From Vreelandella stevensii S18214 (GTDB lineage Bacteria; Pseudomonadota; Gammaproteobacteria; Pseudomonadales; Halomonadaceae), in assembly GCF_000275725.1 (NCBI RefSeq), contig NZ_AJTS01000033.1:1-54202 (forward strand): DNA of 54,202 nt, read 5' to 3'. The notes beneath the pieces are model-generated. The model worked only from the letters and a program-made list of their open reading frames with translations. It had not been told where the DNA came from and did no database searches. Positions 31,687 through 39,907 of this stretch are shown piece by piece. Both the position numbers and the translations under genes were made by a program. The stretch's first letter is position 1, and every line of letters begins with the position of its first letter.

Positions 31687-32154
31687 ATGAAACGTTTACT
31701 ACCCGTTGCAGCGCTGAGCATCCTGGCACTGGCTGGCTGCGCCAACACATCCACCTACTCGGGCGATGTGTACCGCGGCAACCAGGCGCAGACGGGCCAA
31801 AGCGTCAGCTATGGCACCATCGTGGCCGTTCGTCCGGTACAGATTCAGGCCGATAGCCGCACCGGCAACCTGCTGGGCGGTGGCGGCGGCGCCGTGATTG
31901 GCGGCCTGCTGGGCAGCCAGGTAGGCGGCGGTTCAGGCCGTCAGCTGGCCACCGTGGCAGGTGCACTGGGCGGTGCCGTCGCCGGCACGGCGGCAGAAGA
32001 CAGCGTCAACCGCGTCAATGCACTGGAAATGGAAGTGCGTCGTGACGACGGTACCGATGTGGTCGTCGTTCAGCGTGCCGACCGTCAGTTCCAGGCTGGC
32101 CAGCGTGTGCGCCTGATTGGCAGCGGCGCCAACCTGAGCGTTGCCCCCTACTGA
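31687..32154 (+). CDS. SlyB/Pcp-like outer-membrane lipoprotein with glycine zipper
   Basis: 155 residues. Lipoprotein signal MKRLLPVAALSILALAGC with lipobox LAGC (Cys18), Ala at +2, so outer-membrane sorting is expected. The middle holds a Gly-zipper stretch (GNLLGGGGGAVIGGLLGSQV, then AGALGGAVAGTAAED) of the Rickettsia 17-kDa antigen/SlyB fold, followed by a beta-rich C-terminus (VVVVQRADRQFQAGQRVRLI). Members stabilise the envelope, and E. coli slyB is PhoPQ-regulated; that regulation is not shown here. ACTGGAGG precedes the ATG and a clear promoter lies upstream. Confidence 0.88.
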   Translation: MKRLLPVAALSILALAGCANTSTYSGDVYRGNQAQTGQSVSYGTIVAVRPVQIQADSRTGNLLGGGGGAVIGGLLGSQVGGGSGRQLATVAGALGGAVAGTAAEDSVNRVNALEMEVRRDDGTDVVVVQRADRQFQAGQRVRLIGSGANLSVAPY

Positions 32155-32168
32155 TCGATCGTTGTATC

Positions 32169-32194
32169 GGCGCTGGTCACAGCTGACCAGCGCC
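32169..32194. other. Stem-loop after the lipoprotein gene
   Basis: Perfect 11-bp inverted repeat GGCGCTGGTCA/TGACCAGCGCC with a 4-base loop, 15 bases after the stop codon and without a T run. It is followed by a true terminator. Confidence 0.55.
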
Positions 32195-32212
32195 TGCAAA
32201 AGCACGGTCTCG

Positions 32213-32247
32213 AAAAAAGCCCGTCCACCAGAGTGGACGGGCTTTTT
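32213..32247. terminator. Bidirectional intrinsic terminator
   Basis: 10-bp stem GCCCGTCCAC/GTGGACGGGC (32219-32228 with 32233-32242) flanked by an A run on the left and TTTTT on the right. It can serve the lipoprotein gene (+) and the convergent small membrane protein gene (-). Confidence 0.9.
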
Positions 32248-32330
32248 CATGTCTGCTTCAAGCCATGCCTGATTAACGGGTGGCGGGGTACACACAAACC
32301 ACCCATTCGGCAAACCTGGTTTCGACAGAG

Positions 32331-32612
32331 TTAGTGGGTCACCTTGTTGCTGGCCCAGTTAGCCAGCTTGTAAACGACAAACCCGATCAGCGCCAGCAAC
32401 AGAGCCACCAGCAGAATATCGACCGGACGCACCAGTGTGGTGGCCCCCAGGATAGCGATGGCCGCTACCCACAAGTGGCGGTTCTCGCCATGGGTCTTCA
32501 AAACACCGGGCAACAGCTTGTCCAGCCCTTGGCTAAAGCCATTGTCCCAACGCTTGTTGGCAAAGTAGGCGATCAGCACGAAGGCCACCACCCAAATCAG
32601 GAAAACAGTCAT
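32331..32612 (-). CDS. Small membrane protein of unknown function
   Basis: 93 residues, not recognised. An N-terminal hydrophobic segment (MTVFLIWVVAFVLIAYFA) is followed by a polar stretch (NKRWDNGFSQGLDKLLPG) and two more hydrophobic runs (WVAAIAILGATTL and ILLVALLLALIGFVVYKLA), so two or three membrane helices. GGAG sits 6 bases before the ATG at 32612. It lies alone between the lipoprotein gene and slyD, pointing at the former. Confidence 0.7.
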   Translation of the reverse strand: MTVFLIWVVAFVLIAYFANKRWDNGFSQGLDKLLPGVLKTHGENRHLWVAAIAILGATTLVRPVDILLVALLLALIGFVVYKLANWASNKVTH

Positions 32613-32790
32613 ATCAAGCTCCGATCACACTTCGTTAACTTATGGAAAAAAGGTGAGAGTAGGGTATCGCTGGTCACTGTCGGGCGCAATAGTGCCAAAG
32701 GCGTGGGGGTTAAAAACCTGGCTTACCCCCTGACAAGCCAGCCCACACGCGTTACCATGTTGGGACATGCACTCACCGAAAGGTTATTCA

Positions 32791-33273
32791 ATGCAAATTG
32801 CGCAAAACTCGGTTGTCGCGTTTCACTACACCCTGACCAACGATGCAGGTGAAGTGCTGGACAGTTCCGAAGGCCGTGAGCCGCTTACCTACCTCCACGG
32901 CGCCGGTAACATCATTCCAGGCTTGGAAAAAGAGCTGGAAGGCCGCGCCGCTGGTGACAAACTGAACGTCAAGGTTGCCCCTGCCGAGGGTTACGGCGAA
33001 GTTCAGGAACAGCTGATGCAGGAAGTTCCTCGCGATGCCTTCCAGGGCGTCGAGAGCATCGAGCCGGGCATGCAGTTCCAGGCCCAGACCCAGGGCGGCC
33101 CGCTGATGGTCACCGTCACGAAAGTGGAAGGTGACACTGTGGTCGTGGATGGCAACCATCCGCTGGCAGGTCAGCACCTGAACTTCGACGTTGAGATTGC
33201 TACCGTTCGTGAAGCAAGCGAAGAAGAAGTTCAGCACGGACACGTGCACGGCGAAGGCGGCGTTCAGCACTGA
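32791..33273 (+). CDS. slyD: FKBP-type peptidyl-prolyl isomerase, SlyD-like
   Basis: Cytoplasmic prolyl isomerase/chaperone. 160 residues from the ATG at 32791 (AAAGG upstream), which matches the family N-terminus (MQIAQNSVVAFHYTLTN). FKBP core FHYTLTNDAGEVLDSS, PLTYLHGAGNIIPGLEKEL, with the insert-in-flap domain (about 70-130, VPRDAFQGVESIEPGM). The tail HGHVHGEGGVQH has four histidines, a much shorter version of the metal-binding tail of E. coli SlyD, which delivers nickel to hydrogenase. It lies next to nikR-nikABCDE, though nickel handling is inferred. Confidence 0.93.
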   Translation: MQIAQNSVVAFHYTLTNDAGEVLDSSEGREPLTYLHGAGNIIPGLEKELEGRAAGDKLNVKVAPAEGYGEVQEQLMQEVPRDAFQGVESIEPGMQFQAQTQGGPLMVTVTKVEGDTVVVDGNHPLAGQHLNFDVEIATVREASEEEVQHGHVHGEGGVQH

Positions 33274-33291
33274 GCGTAAGTCATCGTCATC

Positions 33292-33317
33292 AAGGCGGCC
33301 CGCGGGCCGCCTTTTTT
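33292..33317 (+). terminator. Intrinsic terminator of slyD
   Basis: GC-rich palindrome AAGGCGGCC/GGCCGCC with a CGCG loop, followed by six T (33312-33317). It lies just after slyD and before the nikR stop codon. Confidence 0.9.
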
Positions 33318-33337
33318 GTGCGTGGCCGTTCGTGCCG

Positions 33338-33739
33338 CTATTCGCCGGGAATCAACACCAGCTGCCCATGGCGTACGCTGCGTGACGAGGTCACTTCGTC
33401 AGCAAACTGCTTGAGCGCACTCCCCTGCCCTTTGAGCAGCGCCACTTCCAGGCAGCTGTCATGGTTGATATGCACATGCAGCGTCGACAGCGTGAGGTCG
33501 TGGTGGTCGTGGGAGTGCCTGGTCAGCCGTTTGGAAAGCTCTCGCGCCGCATGGTCGTAGACATACACCAAAGCCCCCATGCACGGGGCATCCGGCGCGA
33601 CCTCTTCCTTGGCCTGAGTCAGCCCGCTGCGGGTCAGGTCTCGAATGGCCTCGGAACGGTTCTGATAGCCACGCTGCTGCATCAAGGCATCCACCTCGCG
33701 CAGTAGTTCTTCATCCAGCGTCACGGTAATACGTTGCAT
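33338..33739 (-). CDS. nikR: Nickel-responsive regulator NikR
   Basis: Ribbon-helix-helix repressor of nickel uptake with a C-terminal ACT-like nickel domain. 133 residues from the ATG at 33739; GGAGAAGG precedes it and the N-terminus then matches E. coli (MQRITVTLDEELL). DNA-binding part with RGYQNRSEAIRDL (23-35). Nickel ligands align with E. coli H76/H87/H89/C95 as His77, His88, His90 and Cys96 (in HHDLTLSTLHVHINHDSCLE). Divergent from nikABCDE, with the operator between them. Confidence 0.97.
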   Translation of the reverse strand: MQRITVTLDEELLREVDALMQQRGYQNRSEAIRDLTRSGLTQAKEEVAPDAPCMGALVYVYDHAARELSKRLTRHSHDHHDLTLSTLHVHINHDSCLEVALLKGQGSALKQFADEVTSSRSVRHGQLVLIPGE

Positions 33740-33796
33740 ACCTTCTCCTTTGCTCACCCGAGCGTTGAATGGGCCTGTTGACTACCCGTCGCACGA

Positions 33797-33824
33797 GTAT
33801 GATGTTATTGTCAAAACATCATAC
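33797..33824. promoter_or_regulatory. NikR operator
   Basis: GTATGA at 33797-33802 and TCATAC at 33819-33824, separated by exactly 16 bases. This equals the E. coli NikR site GTATGA-N16-TCATAC; the flanks add further symmetry (TGTT/AACA). It ends 21 bases before the nikA ATG and is 57 bases from the nikR start. Confidence 0.96.
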
Positions 33825-33845
33825 TCATTCGTCACAGGGTGCCCC

Positions 33846-35423
33846 ATGCGTCGTTCGATACTACTGACCATTGCCAGCACATGCCTGGCGTTCAGCGCTC
33901 CCGCGCTGGCCAAAGAGCAGTTGGTGCTTGCCATCGGCGGCGAGCCAGACCAGGGATTCGACCCACTGCTGGGCTGGGGGCAATACGGTAGCCCGCTGTT
34001 TCAGTCCACGCTGCTCACCCGTGGCCAGGATTTTACCCCTCAGGCGGGGTTGGCCACCGAATGGTCCCTGTCGGACGACCAGTTGACCTGGACACTGCAT
34101 CTGCGCGAGGACGTGCGGTTTGCCGATGACACGCCGCTCACCGCCCGGGATGTGGCATACACCTTCAATGCCGCCGCCACGGCAGGGGGCCGAGCCGACC
34201 TCAGCGCGCTGGCACATGCCGACGCCGTGAATGACCACACCGTCACGCTTACCCTGAAAGCCCCCCGTATCACTTTCATCGACCAGCTGATGACCCTGGG
34301 CATTGTACCTGATGCCGAGCGGGAAAATGGCCATCATGCGGGCTATGGCCGCCAGCCGCTGGGTTCTGGCCCCTACCGCATGGTGGAGTGGCAGGAAGGT
34401 GAACAGCTGATCGTCGAGCGTAACCCCTATTTTTACGGCCCTGCTCCGGCCTTCGAGCGTCTGGTATTTCTGTTTACCGATGAGGCAGGCACGCTAAGCG
34501 CCGCCCAGGCAGGTCAGCTCGATCTGGCCGTCATTCCCCAGGCGCTGGCCAGCACCATGCCGGGCCAAATGCAGCAGGTCCTGATGGAGAGCGTCGATAA
34601 TCGCGGGATTCTGTTTCCCATGCAGCCCGATAGCGGGGAGCGCGCCGCCAACGGTGCCCCGATTGGCAACGATGTCACGTCCGACCTGGCCATTCGCCAG
34701 GCCATCAACCTGGCGCTATCCCGCGACACGCTGGTGGACGTGGCCCTGAACGGCTTTGGCCGCCCATCGTATGGCCCTGCCGATGGCCTGCCCTGGGGGC
34801 ACCCCGATGAAACCATCGATTTCGACCTGGAGCAGGCCAATGCCCTGCTGGAGGAAGCAGGCTGGCTGCGCGCAGACGATGGCCTGCGCTACAAGGACGG
34901 GCAGCCTGCTCTCTTCCGGCTCACCTACCCGGCCAGTGATACGACTCGCCAGCAGCTCGCGCAAATCAGCGCAGAGATGGTGCGCCCGCTGGGAATCGAG
35001 ATGCAGCCCACCGGCCGCCATTGGGATGAAATACAGCGGGAAGCTCTGCACCAGGATGCCATCGTGTTTGGCTTTGGCAGCCATAGCCCGCAAGAGATCT
35101 ACTATCTCTTCCACAGCGAACACGCCGGGTTTGGCTTCTACAACAGCGGCTTTTACACCAATGAGCGCGTCGACCAGCACCTGGAGGCCGCCCAGGCCGC
35201 CGCCAGCGCCCAAGAAGCCAACCCACACTGGCAAGCAGCCCAGTGGGATGGCAGCACCGGCTATGGCCTGCAGGGCGATGCCAGCTGGGCCTGGATGGTC
35301 AACCTGACCCATGTCTATGCCGCTGACCCGTGCCTGAACGTTGGCGAGCTGGGCGTGGCCCCCCATGGGCACGGCTGGCCGATTACCGCCAACCTGCTCG
35401 AGTGGCGCTGGACGTGCCACTAG
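33846..35423 (+). CDS. nikA: Nickel ABC transporter, periplasmic substrate-binding protein (NikA/YntA-type)
   Basis: Binds nickel, probably as a chelate, for the NikBCDE importer. 525 residues from the ATG at 33846, just past the NikR operator, starting with a signal peptide (MRRSILLTIASTCLAFSAPALA). Peptide/nickel SBP fold (SBP_bac_5): FDPLLGWGQYGSPLFQSTLL, LATEWSLSDDQLTWTLHLREDV, GSGPYRMVEWQ. It looks more like the YntA/NikZ/Cnt branch than E. coli NikA, so the metallophore carried may differ. Nickel specificity is inferred from the operator and operon. Confidence 0.9.
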   Translation: MRRSILLTIASTCLAFSAPALAKEQLVLAIGGEPDQGFDPLLGWGQYGSPLFQSTLLTRGQDFTPQAGLATEWSLSDDQLTWTLHLREDVRFADDTPLTARDVAYTFNAAATAGGRADLSALAHADAVNDHTVTLTLKAPRITFIDQLMTLGIVPDAERENGHHAGYGRQPLGSGPYRMVEWQEGEQLIVERNPYFYGPAPAFERLVFLFTDEAGTLSAAQAGQLDLAVIPQALASTMPGQMQQVLMESVDNRGILFPMQPDSGERAANGAPIGNDVTSDLAIRQAINLALSRDTLVDVALNGFGRPSYGPADGLPWGHPDETIDFDLEQANALLEEAGWLRADDGLRYKDGQPALFRLTYPASDTTRQQLAQISAEMVRPLGIEMQPTGRHWDEIQREALHQDAIVFGFGSHSPQEIYYLFHSEHAGFGFYNSGFYTNERVDQHLEAAQAAASAQEANPHWQAAQWDGSTGYGLQGDASWAWMVNLTHVYAADPCLNVGELGVAPHGHGWPITANLLEWRWTCH

Positions 35424-36397
35424 CCCGCTGGCTGCTATTGAGAAGCCTGCGTCTGGGGCTGGTCATGCTGTGCGTGGCCGGTCTCGCCTTCGGCCTGATG
35501 ATGCTCTCGCCCATCGACCCCATCGACGCCTACCTGGGCCCGCAGATGGCCCAGGTAAGCCCCGAGCAGCGCGCCCTGATCGCCGCACAGTGGGGCTTCG
35601 ATGAACCGGCAGCCGTGCAGTTCGGCCAGTGGCTGCGTCAACTGGCCAGCGGCGAGCTGGGCTGGAGCCATGTGTACCAACAGCCGGTAGGTGACGTCAT
35701 CAGCCTGCGCTTTCAGCGCTCGTTCTGGCTGCTGTTCAGTGCCTGGCTGCTGTCACTGGTGCTGGGCGTGGCATTGGGTATCGTGGCAGGCAGCCGGGAA
35801 GGCTCGCTGCTCGACCGCTTGATCAGCGGTTACGCCTTGGTGACCGCCTCGACGCCCACTTTCTGGCTGGCCATTCTGGCACTGCTGCTGTTTTCGGTGA
35901 CCCTGGGCTGGACCCCCACCTGCTGCGCAGGCCCCACGGGGGTGGTCAGCCGCGATGTCACGTTCGCCACCCGTCTGCACCACCTGGTGCTGCCGGTGAC
36001 CACCCTGGCGCTATTGAGCATGGCCATCATCACTTTGCACACCCGCGCCAGAATGGTGGCCTTCATGCGCTCCGACACGGCGCTACACGCCTTTGCCCAG
36101 GGCGCTAGTCGTACCGACATCGCCTGGCGGCACGGGCTGCGCCACGCCAGCCTCCCGGCCATCACCTTGGCCTTTGCCTCGCTGGGCGAGCTGTTTGGCG
36201 GCTCCATTCTGGTGGAGCAGGTCTTCGCCTACCCGGGGCTGGGCCAGGCCACCGTAGCGGCGGGGCTGCGCAGCGATGTTCCCCTGCTGCTGGCCATCGC
36301 CCTGTTCACCGCGCTGTTCGTGAGCATCGGCAACCTGACCGCCGATGCCCTGGCACGGGTGACCGACCCGCGCATCCGTCTGGCACACAGCCCATGA
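35414..36397 (+). CDS. nikB: Nickel ABC transporter permease NikB
   Basis: Inner-membrane permease of the oligopeptide/nickel type. About 327 residues if it starts at GTG 35414, overlapping the nikA stop codon; other in-frame GTG or TTG codons nearby (35402, 35438) are possible because no strong Shine-Dalgarno is visible. Hydrophobic N-terminal helix (LRLGLVMLCVAGLAFGLMML), LSPIDPIDAYLG, then the permease core with ASTPTFWLAILALLLFS and HGLRHASLPAITLAFASLGELFGGSILVEQVFAYPGLG, the EAA-type loop. It overlaps nikC by 4 bases. Confidence 0.9.
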   Translation: MPLARWLLLRSLRLGLVMLCVAGLAFGLMMLSPIDPIDAYLGPQMAQVSPEQRALIAAQWGFDEPAAVQFGQWLRQLASGELGWSHVYQQPVGDVISLRFQRSFWLLFSAWLLSLVLGVALGIVAGSREGSLLDRLISGYALVTASTPTFWLAILALLLFSVTLGWTPTCCAGPTGVVSRDVTFATRLHHLVLPVTTLALLSMAIITLHTRARMVAFMRSDTALHAFAQGASRTDIAWRHGLRHASLPAITLAFASLGELFGGSILVEQVFAYPGLGQATVAAGLRSDVPLLLAIALFTALFVSIGNLTADALARVTDPRIRLAHSP

Positions 36398-37191
36398 GCG
36401 CACAGCCACGCCTGGCCGCCGCCGTTTATCTGGTGCTCTTCAGTGCCCTGCTGATGCTGCTGTTGAGCAGCCGTTTGTGGCTGGGTGACAGCCCCCAGCA
36501 GATGCAGTTCGAGGCACGTTTACAGCCACCCAGCCTGCTCCACTGGTTCGGCACCGATGCCTTGGGCCGAGAGCTATGGGCGCGAACCCTGGCGGGGCTG
36601 GCGCTGAGTTTTTGGGTCGGTTTGAGCGCGGCCCTGCTGGGCACGGCCATCGCCCTGCTGCTGGCCAGCCTGGCCGCGCTATCGAACACCCTGGATGCGC
36701 TGGTGTCGCTGCTGATTGATACGCTGCTCAGCGTGCCCCACCTCATTTTACTGCTGCTCATCGCCTTTGCGCTGGGCGGGGGTACCCAGGCCGTGATCAT
36801 CGCCGTGGCCATTACCCACTGGCCTGGCCTGGCGCGGGTGTTTCGCGCCGAGCTGTTCAGCCTGCGCGAGGCCGAGTACGTGGCGCTCTCGAAAGGCTTT
36901 GGCAAAGGGCCGGGGTACATCGTCGCCCAGCACTTCGTGCCCCACCTTTGGCCCCACTGCGTAGTGGGTGCGTTACTGCTGTTTCCCCACGCCATTCTGC
37001 ACGAAGCGGCTCTGACCTTTCTCGGCGTCGGCCTGGACCCCAACCAGCCCGCCATCGGCGTGCTGCTGGCCGACGCCATGCGCTATCTCAGCGGCGGCTA
37101 TTGGTGGCTGGGCGTGTTTCCGGGGCTAGGACTGCTGCTGATGGTGCTGGCCATTCAACGGCTGGCCACACAGCTGCGCCAGGCCCTGTAA
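36394..37191 (+). CDS. nikC: Nickel ABC transporter permease NikC
   Basis: Second permease. 265 residues (E. coli 277). ATG at 36394 overlaps the nikB stop codon (ATGA). Typical segments: HWFGTDALGRELWARTLAG, a five-to-six-helix hydrophobic body, and the EAA loop EAEYVALSKGFGKGPGYIVAQHFVPHL. C-terminal EAALTFLGVGLDPNQPAIGVLLADA is characteristic of DppC/NikC. Confidence 0.93.
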   Translation: MSAQPRLAAAVYLVLFSALLMLLLSSRLWLGDSPQQMQFEARLQPPSLLHWFGTDALGRELWARTLAGLALSFWVGLSAALLGTAIALLLASLAALSNTLDALVSLLIDTLLSVPHLILLLLIAFALGGGTQAVIIAVAITHWPGLARVFRAELFSLREAEYVALSKGFGKGPGYIVAQHFVPHLWPHCVVGALLLFPHAILHEAALTFLGVGLDPNQPAIGVLLADAMRYLSGGYWWLGVFPGLGLLLMVLAIQRLATQLRQAL

Positions 37192-37224
37192 GGCCAGCGT
37201 TTTCAACCATCAAGGGAGCCAAAC

Positions 37225-38046
37225 ATGCTGGAGATCACCGAATGGAGCCTGAGCCTGCCCCACTACCCCCGCTGGTGGAAGCGCGAGTGGTCACCCGTGA
37301 TCGAATCGCTTTCGCTGGACATTCAGGCGGGGGAAGTACACGCCCTGGTCGGCGCGTCCGGATCCGGCAAAAGCCTGCTGGCCCACGCCCTGCTGGGCCT
37401 GCTGCCGCCCGCAGCACGGCAGCACGGCACTCTGACCTTCCAGGGCGACCTCTTGACGCCCGAGCGCCAGCGCCAGCTGCGTGGCCGTGAACTGGCACTG
37501 ATTCCACAGACCCTGAACGCCCTGGACCCCTTGGCACGCAGCCAGCACCAGATACGCTGGGCTGCTCGCCGCGCAGGCCTTTCCCGCGTCAGCGCTCAAG
37601 CACGCAGCCACGACCTGCTGCAGCACTACCAGCTCGCCCATGCAGCGCGGCGCTACCCCCATGAGCTTTCCGGTGGCATGGCCAGGCGGGTGCTGGTGGC
37701 CATGGCCCAAGCCGGCCATGCCCGCGTGGTGATTGCCGACGAGCCCAGCGTCGGGCTGGATCCGGCCCAGCGGGATCGCGTGCTGGCTACCCTGCAGGCA
37801 CTGGCCAAAGAGGGCAAAGCTGTCCTGCTGATCACCCATGACCTGCGCCATGCCTTGCCCATTGCCCACCGGGTAACCATCATGCGCCAGGGGCGCGCCG
37901 TGGAAACGACCTCGGCCCGGGCCTTCCATGGCCAAGGGGAGCAGCTGCACAGCGCCTATGCCAAAGCACTGTGGCAAGCGCTGCCCGACAACGCCTTCGG
38001 CACCTTACCCATCCAGCCTCATGTTCAGGAGCCCAGCCTTGCTTGA
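37225..38046 (+). CDS. nikD: Nickel ABC transporter ATPase NikD
   Basis: ATP-binding subunit, 273 residues. Walker A GASGSGKS (43-50), Q-loop ALIPQTLNALDP, signature LSGGM (148-152), Walker B VVIADEPSVGLDP and switch LLITHDLRHA. The start is ATG 37225 after AAGGGAGCC. The C-terminal extension typical of the peptide/nickel group is short. It overlaps nikE. Confidence 0.93.
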   Translation: MLEITEWSLSLPHYPRWWKREWSPVIESLSLDIQAGEVHALVGASGSGKSLLAHALLGLLPPAARQHGTLTFQGDLLTPERQRQLRGRELALIPQTLNALDPLARSQHQIRWAARRAGLSRVSAQARSHDLLQHYQLAHAARRYPHELSGGMARRVLVAMAQAGHARVVIADEPSVGLDPAQRDRVLATLQALAKEGKAVLLITHDLRHALPIAHRVTIMRQGRAVETTSARAFHGQGEQLHSAYAKALWQALPDNAFGTLPIQPHVQEPSLA

Positions 38047-38653
38047 AGCCCACCAGCTCACCTTCGGGTTTGGCCGCGAGCCACCGCTGTTCCAGGCGCT
38101 GTCGATGGCGCTGGCACGGGGCGAGTGGGTCGGTTTGAGCGGTGCTTCCGGGGCAGGCAAGTCGACGCTGGGCAGGGTACTGGCAGGCCACTGGGCACCA
38201 CGTCACGGCTTTTTGCACATCGATGGAAAGCCCTTGGCATCACGGGGCCTACGCCCTGTGCAGTGGCTGCCTCAATCGCCGGAACGGGCGATCAATCCGC
38301 GCTGGCGGGTGGCACGATTATTGGAAGAGGCCTGGACACCGCCACAGGCGCTGAGGGAAGCGTTCGGTATTCAGTCCGCGTGGCTGAAGCGTTTTCCGGG
38401 GGAGCTGTCCGGGGGCGAGCTGCAGCGGGTGTGCGTGCTACGCGCCCTGGCCCCGGGTGTGCGCTATCTGATCGCCGATGAGATTTCGACGATGCTGGAT
38501 CCACTGACCCAACTCAGCCTGTGGCAAGCCGTGAAGGCCCACGCCGAACGCCAGGCGCTGGGCGTGCTGGTCATCAGCCACGACACGGCGCTCTTGAATC
38601 GGCTTTGTACCCGGCACCTGCACCTGGCCGACGGACAGCTAAGGAGCGACTAA
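38039..38653 (+). CDS. nikE: Nickel ABC transporter ATPase NikE (short form)
   Basis: Second ATP-binding subunit. About 204 residues from TTG 38039, chosen because AGGAG lies 7 bases before it; an ATG at 38021 would add six residues. E. coli NikE has 268. Walker A GASGAGKST (35-43), Q-loop WLPQSPERAINP, signature LSGGE (123-127), Walker B YLIADEISTMLD (glutamate after the Walker B aspartate present), switch VLVISHDTALL. It overlaps the nikD stop by 8 bases. Its stop codon interlocks with that of the convergent MFS gene. Confidence 0.88.
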   Translation: MLEAHQLTFGFGREPPLFQALSMALARGEWVGLSGASGAGKSTLGRVLAGHWAPRHGFLHIDGKPLASRGLRPVQWLPQSPERAINPRWRVARLLEEAWTPPQALREAFGIQSAWLKRFPGELSGGELQRVCVLRALAPGVRYLIADEISTMLDPLTQLSLWQAVKAHAERQALGVLVISHDTALLNRLCTRHLHLADGQLRSD

Positions 38654-39840
38654 GCGCTGGCCAGGCGACGCTCGACGCGCCGCATACCCAGCGCAATCAT
38701 CAGGGTCACGGCCAGCAGTAGCCAGGACCCTACGGCCACCCCCTGCCACTGCGCCCAACGCCAGAACGGCTCCAGCCAGAAGCCCCCGATGCTTGCCCCA
38801 AGGTAGTAAAACACCAGATACAGTGCCGACGCACTGCCCCTGGCGCCCTGGGCGTAGCGCCCCACCCAGCTGGAAGCCAGCGAGTGGGCCAGAAAGAAGC
38901 CAAACGCATTGATGGTCAACCCTACCAGAATCCCCACCAGCGACTCCGCCAGGGTAATGGCCGTACCCAGCATCAGAATGACGATGCCCATGCCAATGCA
39001 GCTGGCGGGAGACAAACGCCCGGCCAATTTGCCGGAGACCGTCGAGCCCAGAGTACCGCCCAGGTAAGTGAGGAAGATCAGCCCCAACCCGCTGGCCGCC
39101 AAGTGATACGGCGCCTCTGCCAGGCGGAAAGTGATGTAGCTGTACTGATTGATGAAAATGAGAAAATTGATACCGCCCAGACAGTAAGCTGCCAGCAGCG
39201 AAGGCGTGCGCAGGTGGCCTGCCAGATCACTCAGCGCCTGGCGTAGTTCGAACCGCTTGGGCTGGAAGGCCCGGCTATTGGGCAGCAGCCGCCAGAACAG
39301 CACGCAGCCGATGATCGTCATGGCGCCCACGGCCAGAAACGCAGCGCTTGGGCCACCCACTGCCGACGCTCCCCCGCCAACGATGCGGCCGCTGATGCCC
39401 CCCAGCGAATTGGCCCCGATATAGAGCCCCACGGCGCTCAGCAGGGCGGGCTTGTCGAACTCATCGCCCATCCAGGCAATGGCCACGGCGGGCAGCCCGC
39501 CCAGCACGAAGCCCTGCAGCAAGCGCAGCAGCAGCAGACTTTCAAAGGTGGGCGCGAAGGCCAGCGCCAGCGAGAGGCCACCCGCCAACAGCAGCGTAAA
39601 GCGCATGATCGCTTCACGGCCAATGGCATCGGAAAGCGGCCCAAAGACCAGCAGCGCCAGTGCCAACGACAAGGTAGAAGCCGACATCAGCAGGCTGATG
39701 CCCAGGGTAGAAACGCCGTATGCCTCTTTTAACTCGGGCAGCAGCGGCTGCGGGGCATACAGGTTGATGAATACCAGAAAAGAGCCGAGGCAGAGTGCTG
39801 CCGTCGCGCGCCACCAGGCGCGCGTTTTCGCTTCAATCAT
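38650..39840 (-). CDS. MFS transporter, YnfM-like (DHA1)
   Basis: 396 residues with about 12 hydrophobic segments. The first helix region reads ATAALCLGSFLVFINLYAPQPLLPELKEAYG; the loop 2-3 MFS motif is LLVFGPLSDAIGREAIM. The length and the QPLLPEL-like opening resemble E. coli YnfM and arabinose-efflux-like permeases. The substrate is unknown. Its stop codon (38650-38652 on the minus strand) overlaps the nikE stop, so there is no intergenic terminator. No obvious link to nickel. Confidence 0.82.
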   Translation of the reverse strand: MIEAKTRAWWRATAALCLGSFLVFINLYAPQPLLPELKEAYGVSTLGISLLMSASTLSLALALLVFGPLSDAIGREAIMRFTLLLAGGLSLALAFAPTFESLLLLRLLQGFVLGGLPAVAIAWMGDEFDKPALLSAVGLYIGANSLGGISGRIVGGGASAVGGPSAAFLAVGAMTIIGCVLFWRLLPNSRAFQPKRFELRQALSDLAGHLRTPSLLAAYCLGGINFLIFINQYSYITFRLAEAPYHLAASGLGLIFLTYLGGTLGSTVSGKLAGRLSPASCIGMGIVILMLGTAITLAESLVGILVGLTINAFGFFLAHSLASSWVGRYAQGARGSASALYLVFYYLGASIGGFWLEPFWRWAQWQGVAVGSWLLLAVTLMIALGMRRVERRLASA

Positions 39841-39907
39841 GCCATGTCCATGGTTAATTGGCGCGATGCCCCCCAGTGCAACGGGGGCCCAAGGCTACTG
39901 AAGAAGG

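Noticed and set aside
37928-38038. Longer N-terminus for nikE starting at 37928
   Set aside because: It would overlap nikD by over 100 bases. The added residues are unlike ABC ATPases, and AGGAG points to TTG 38039.
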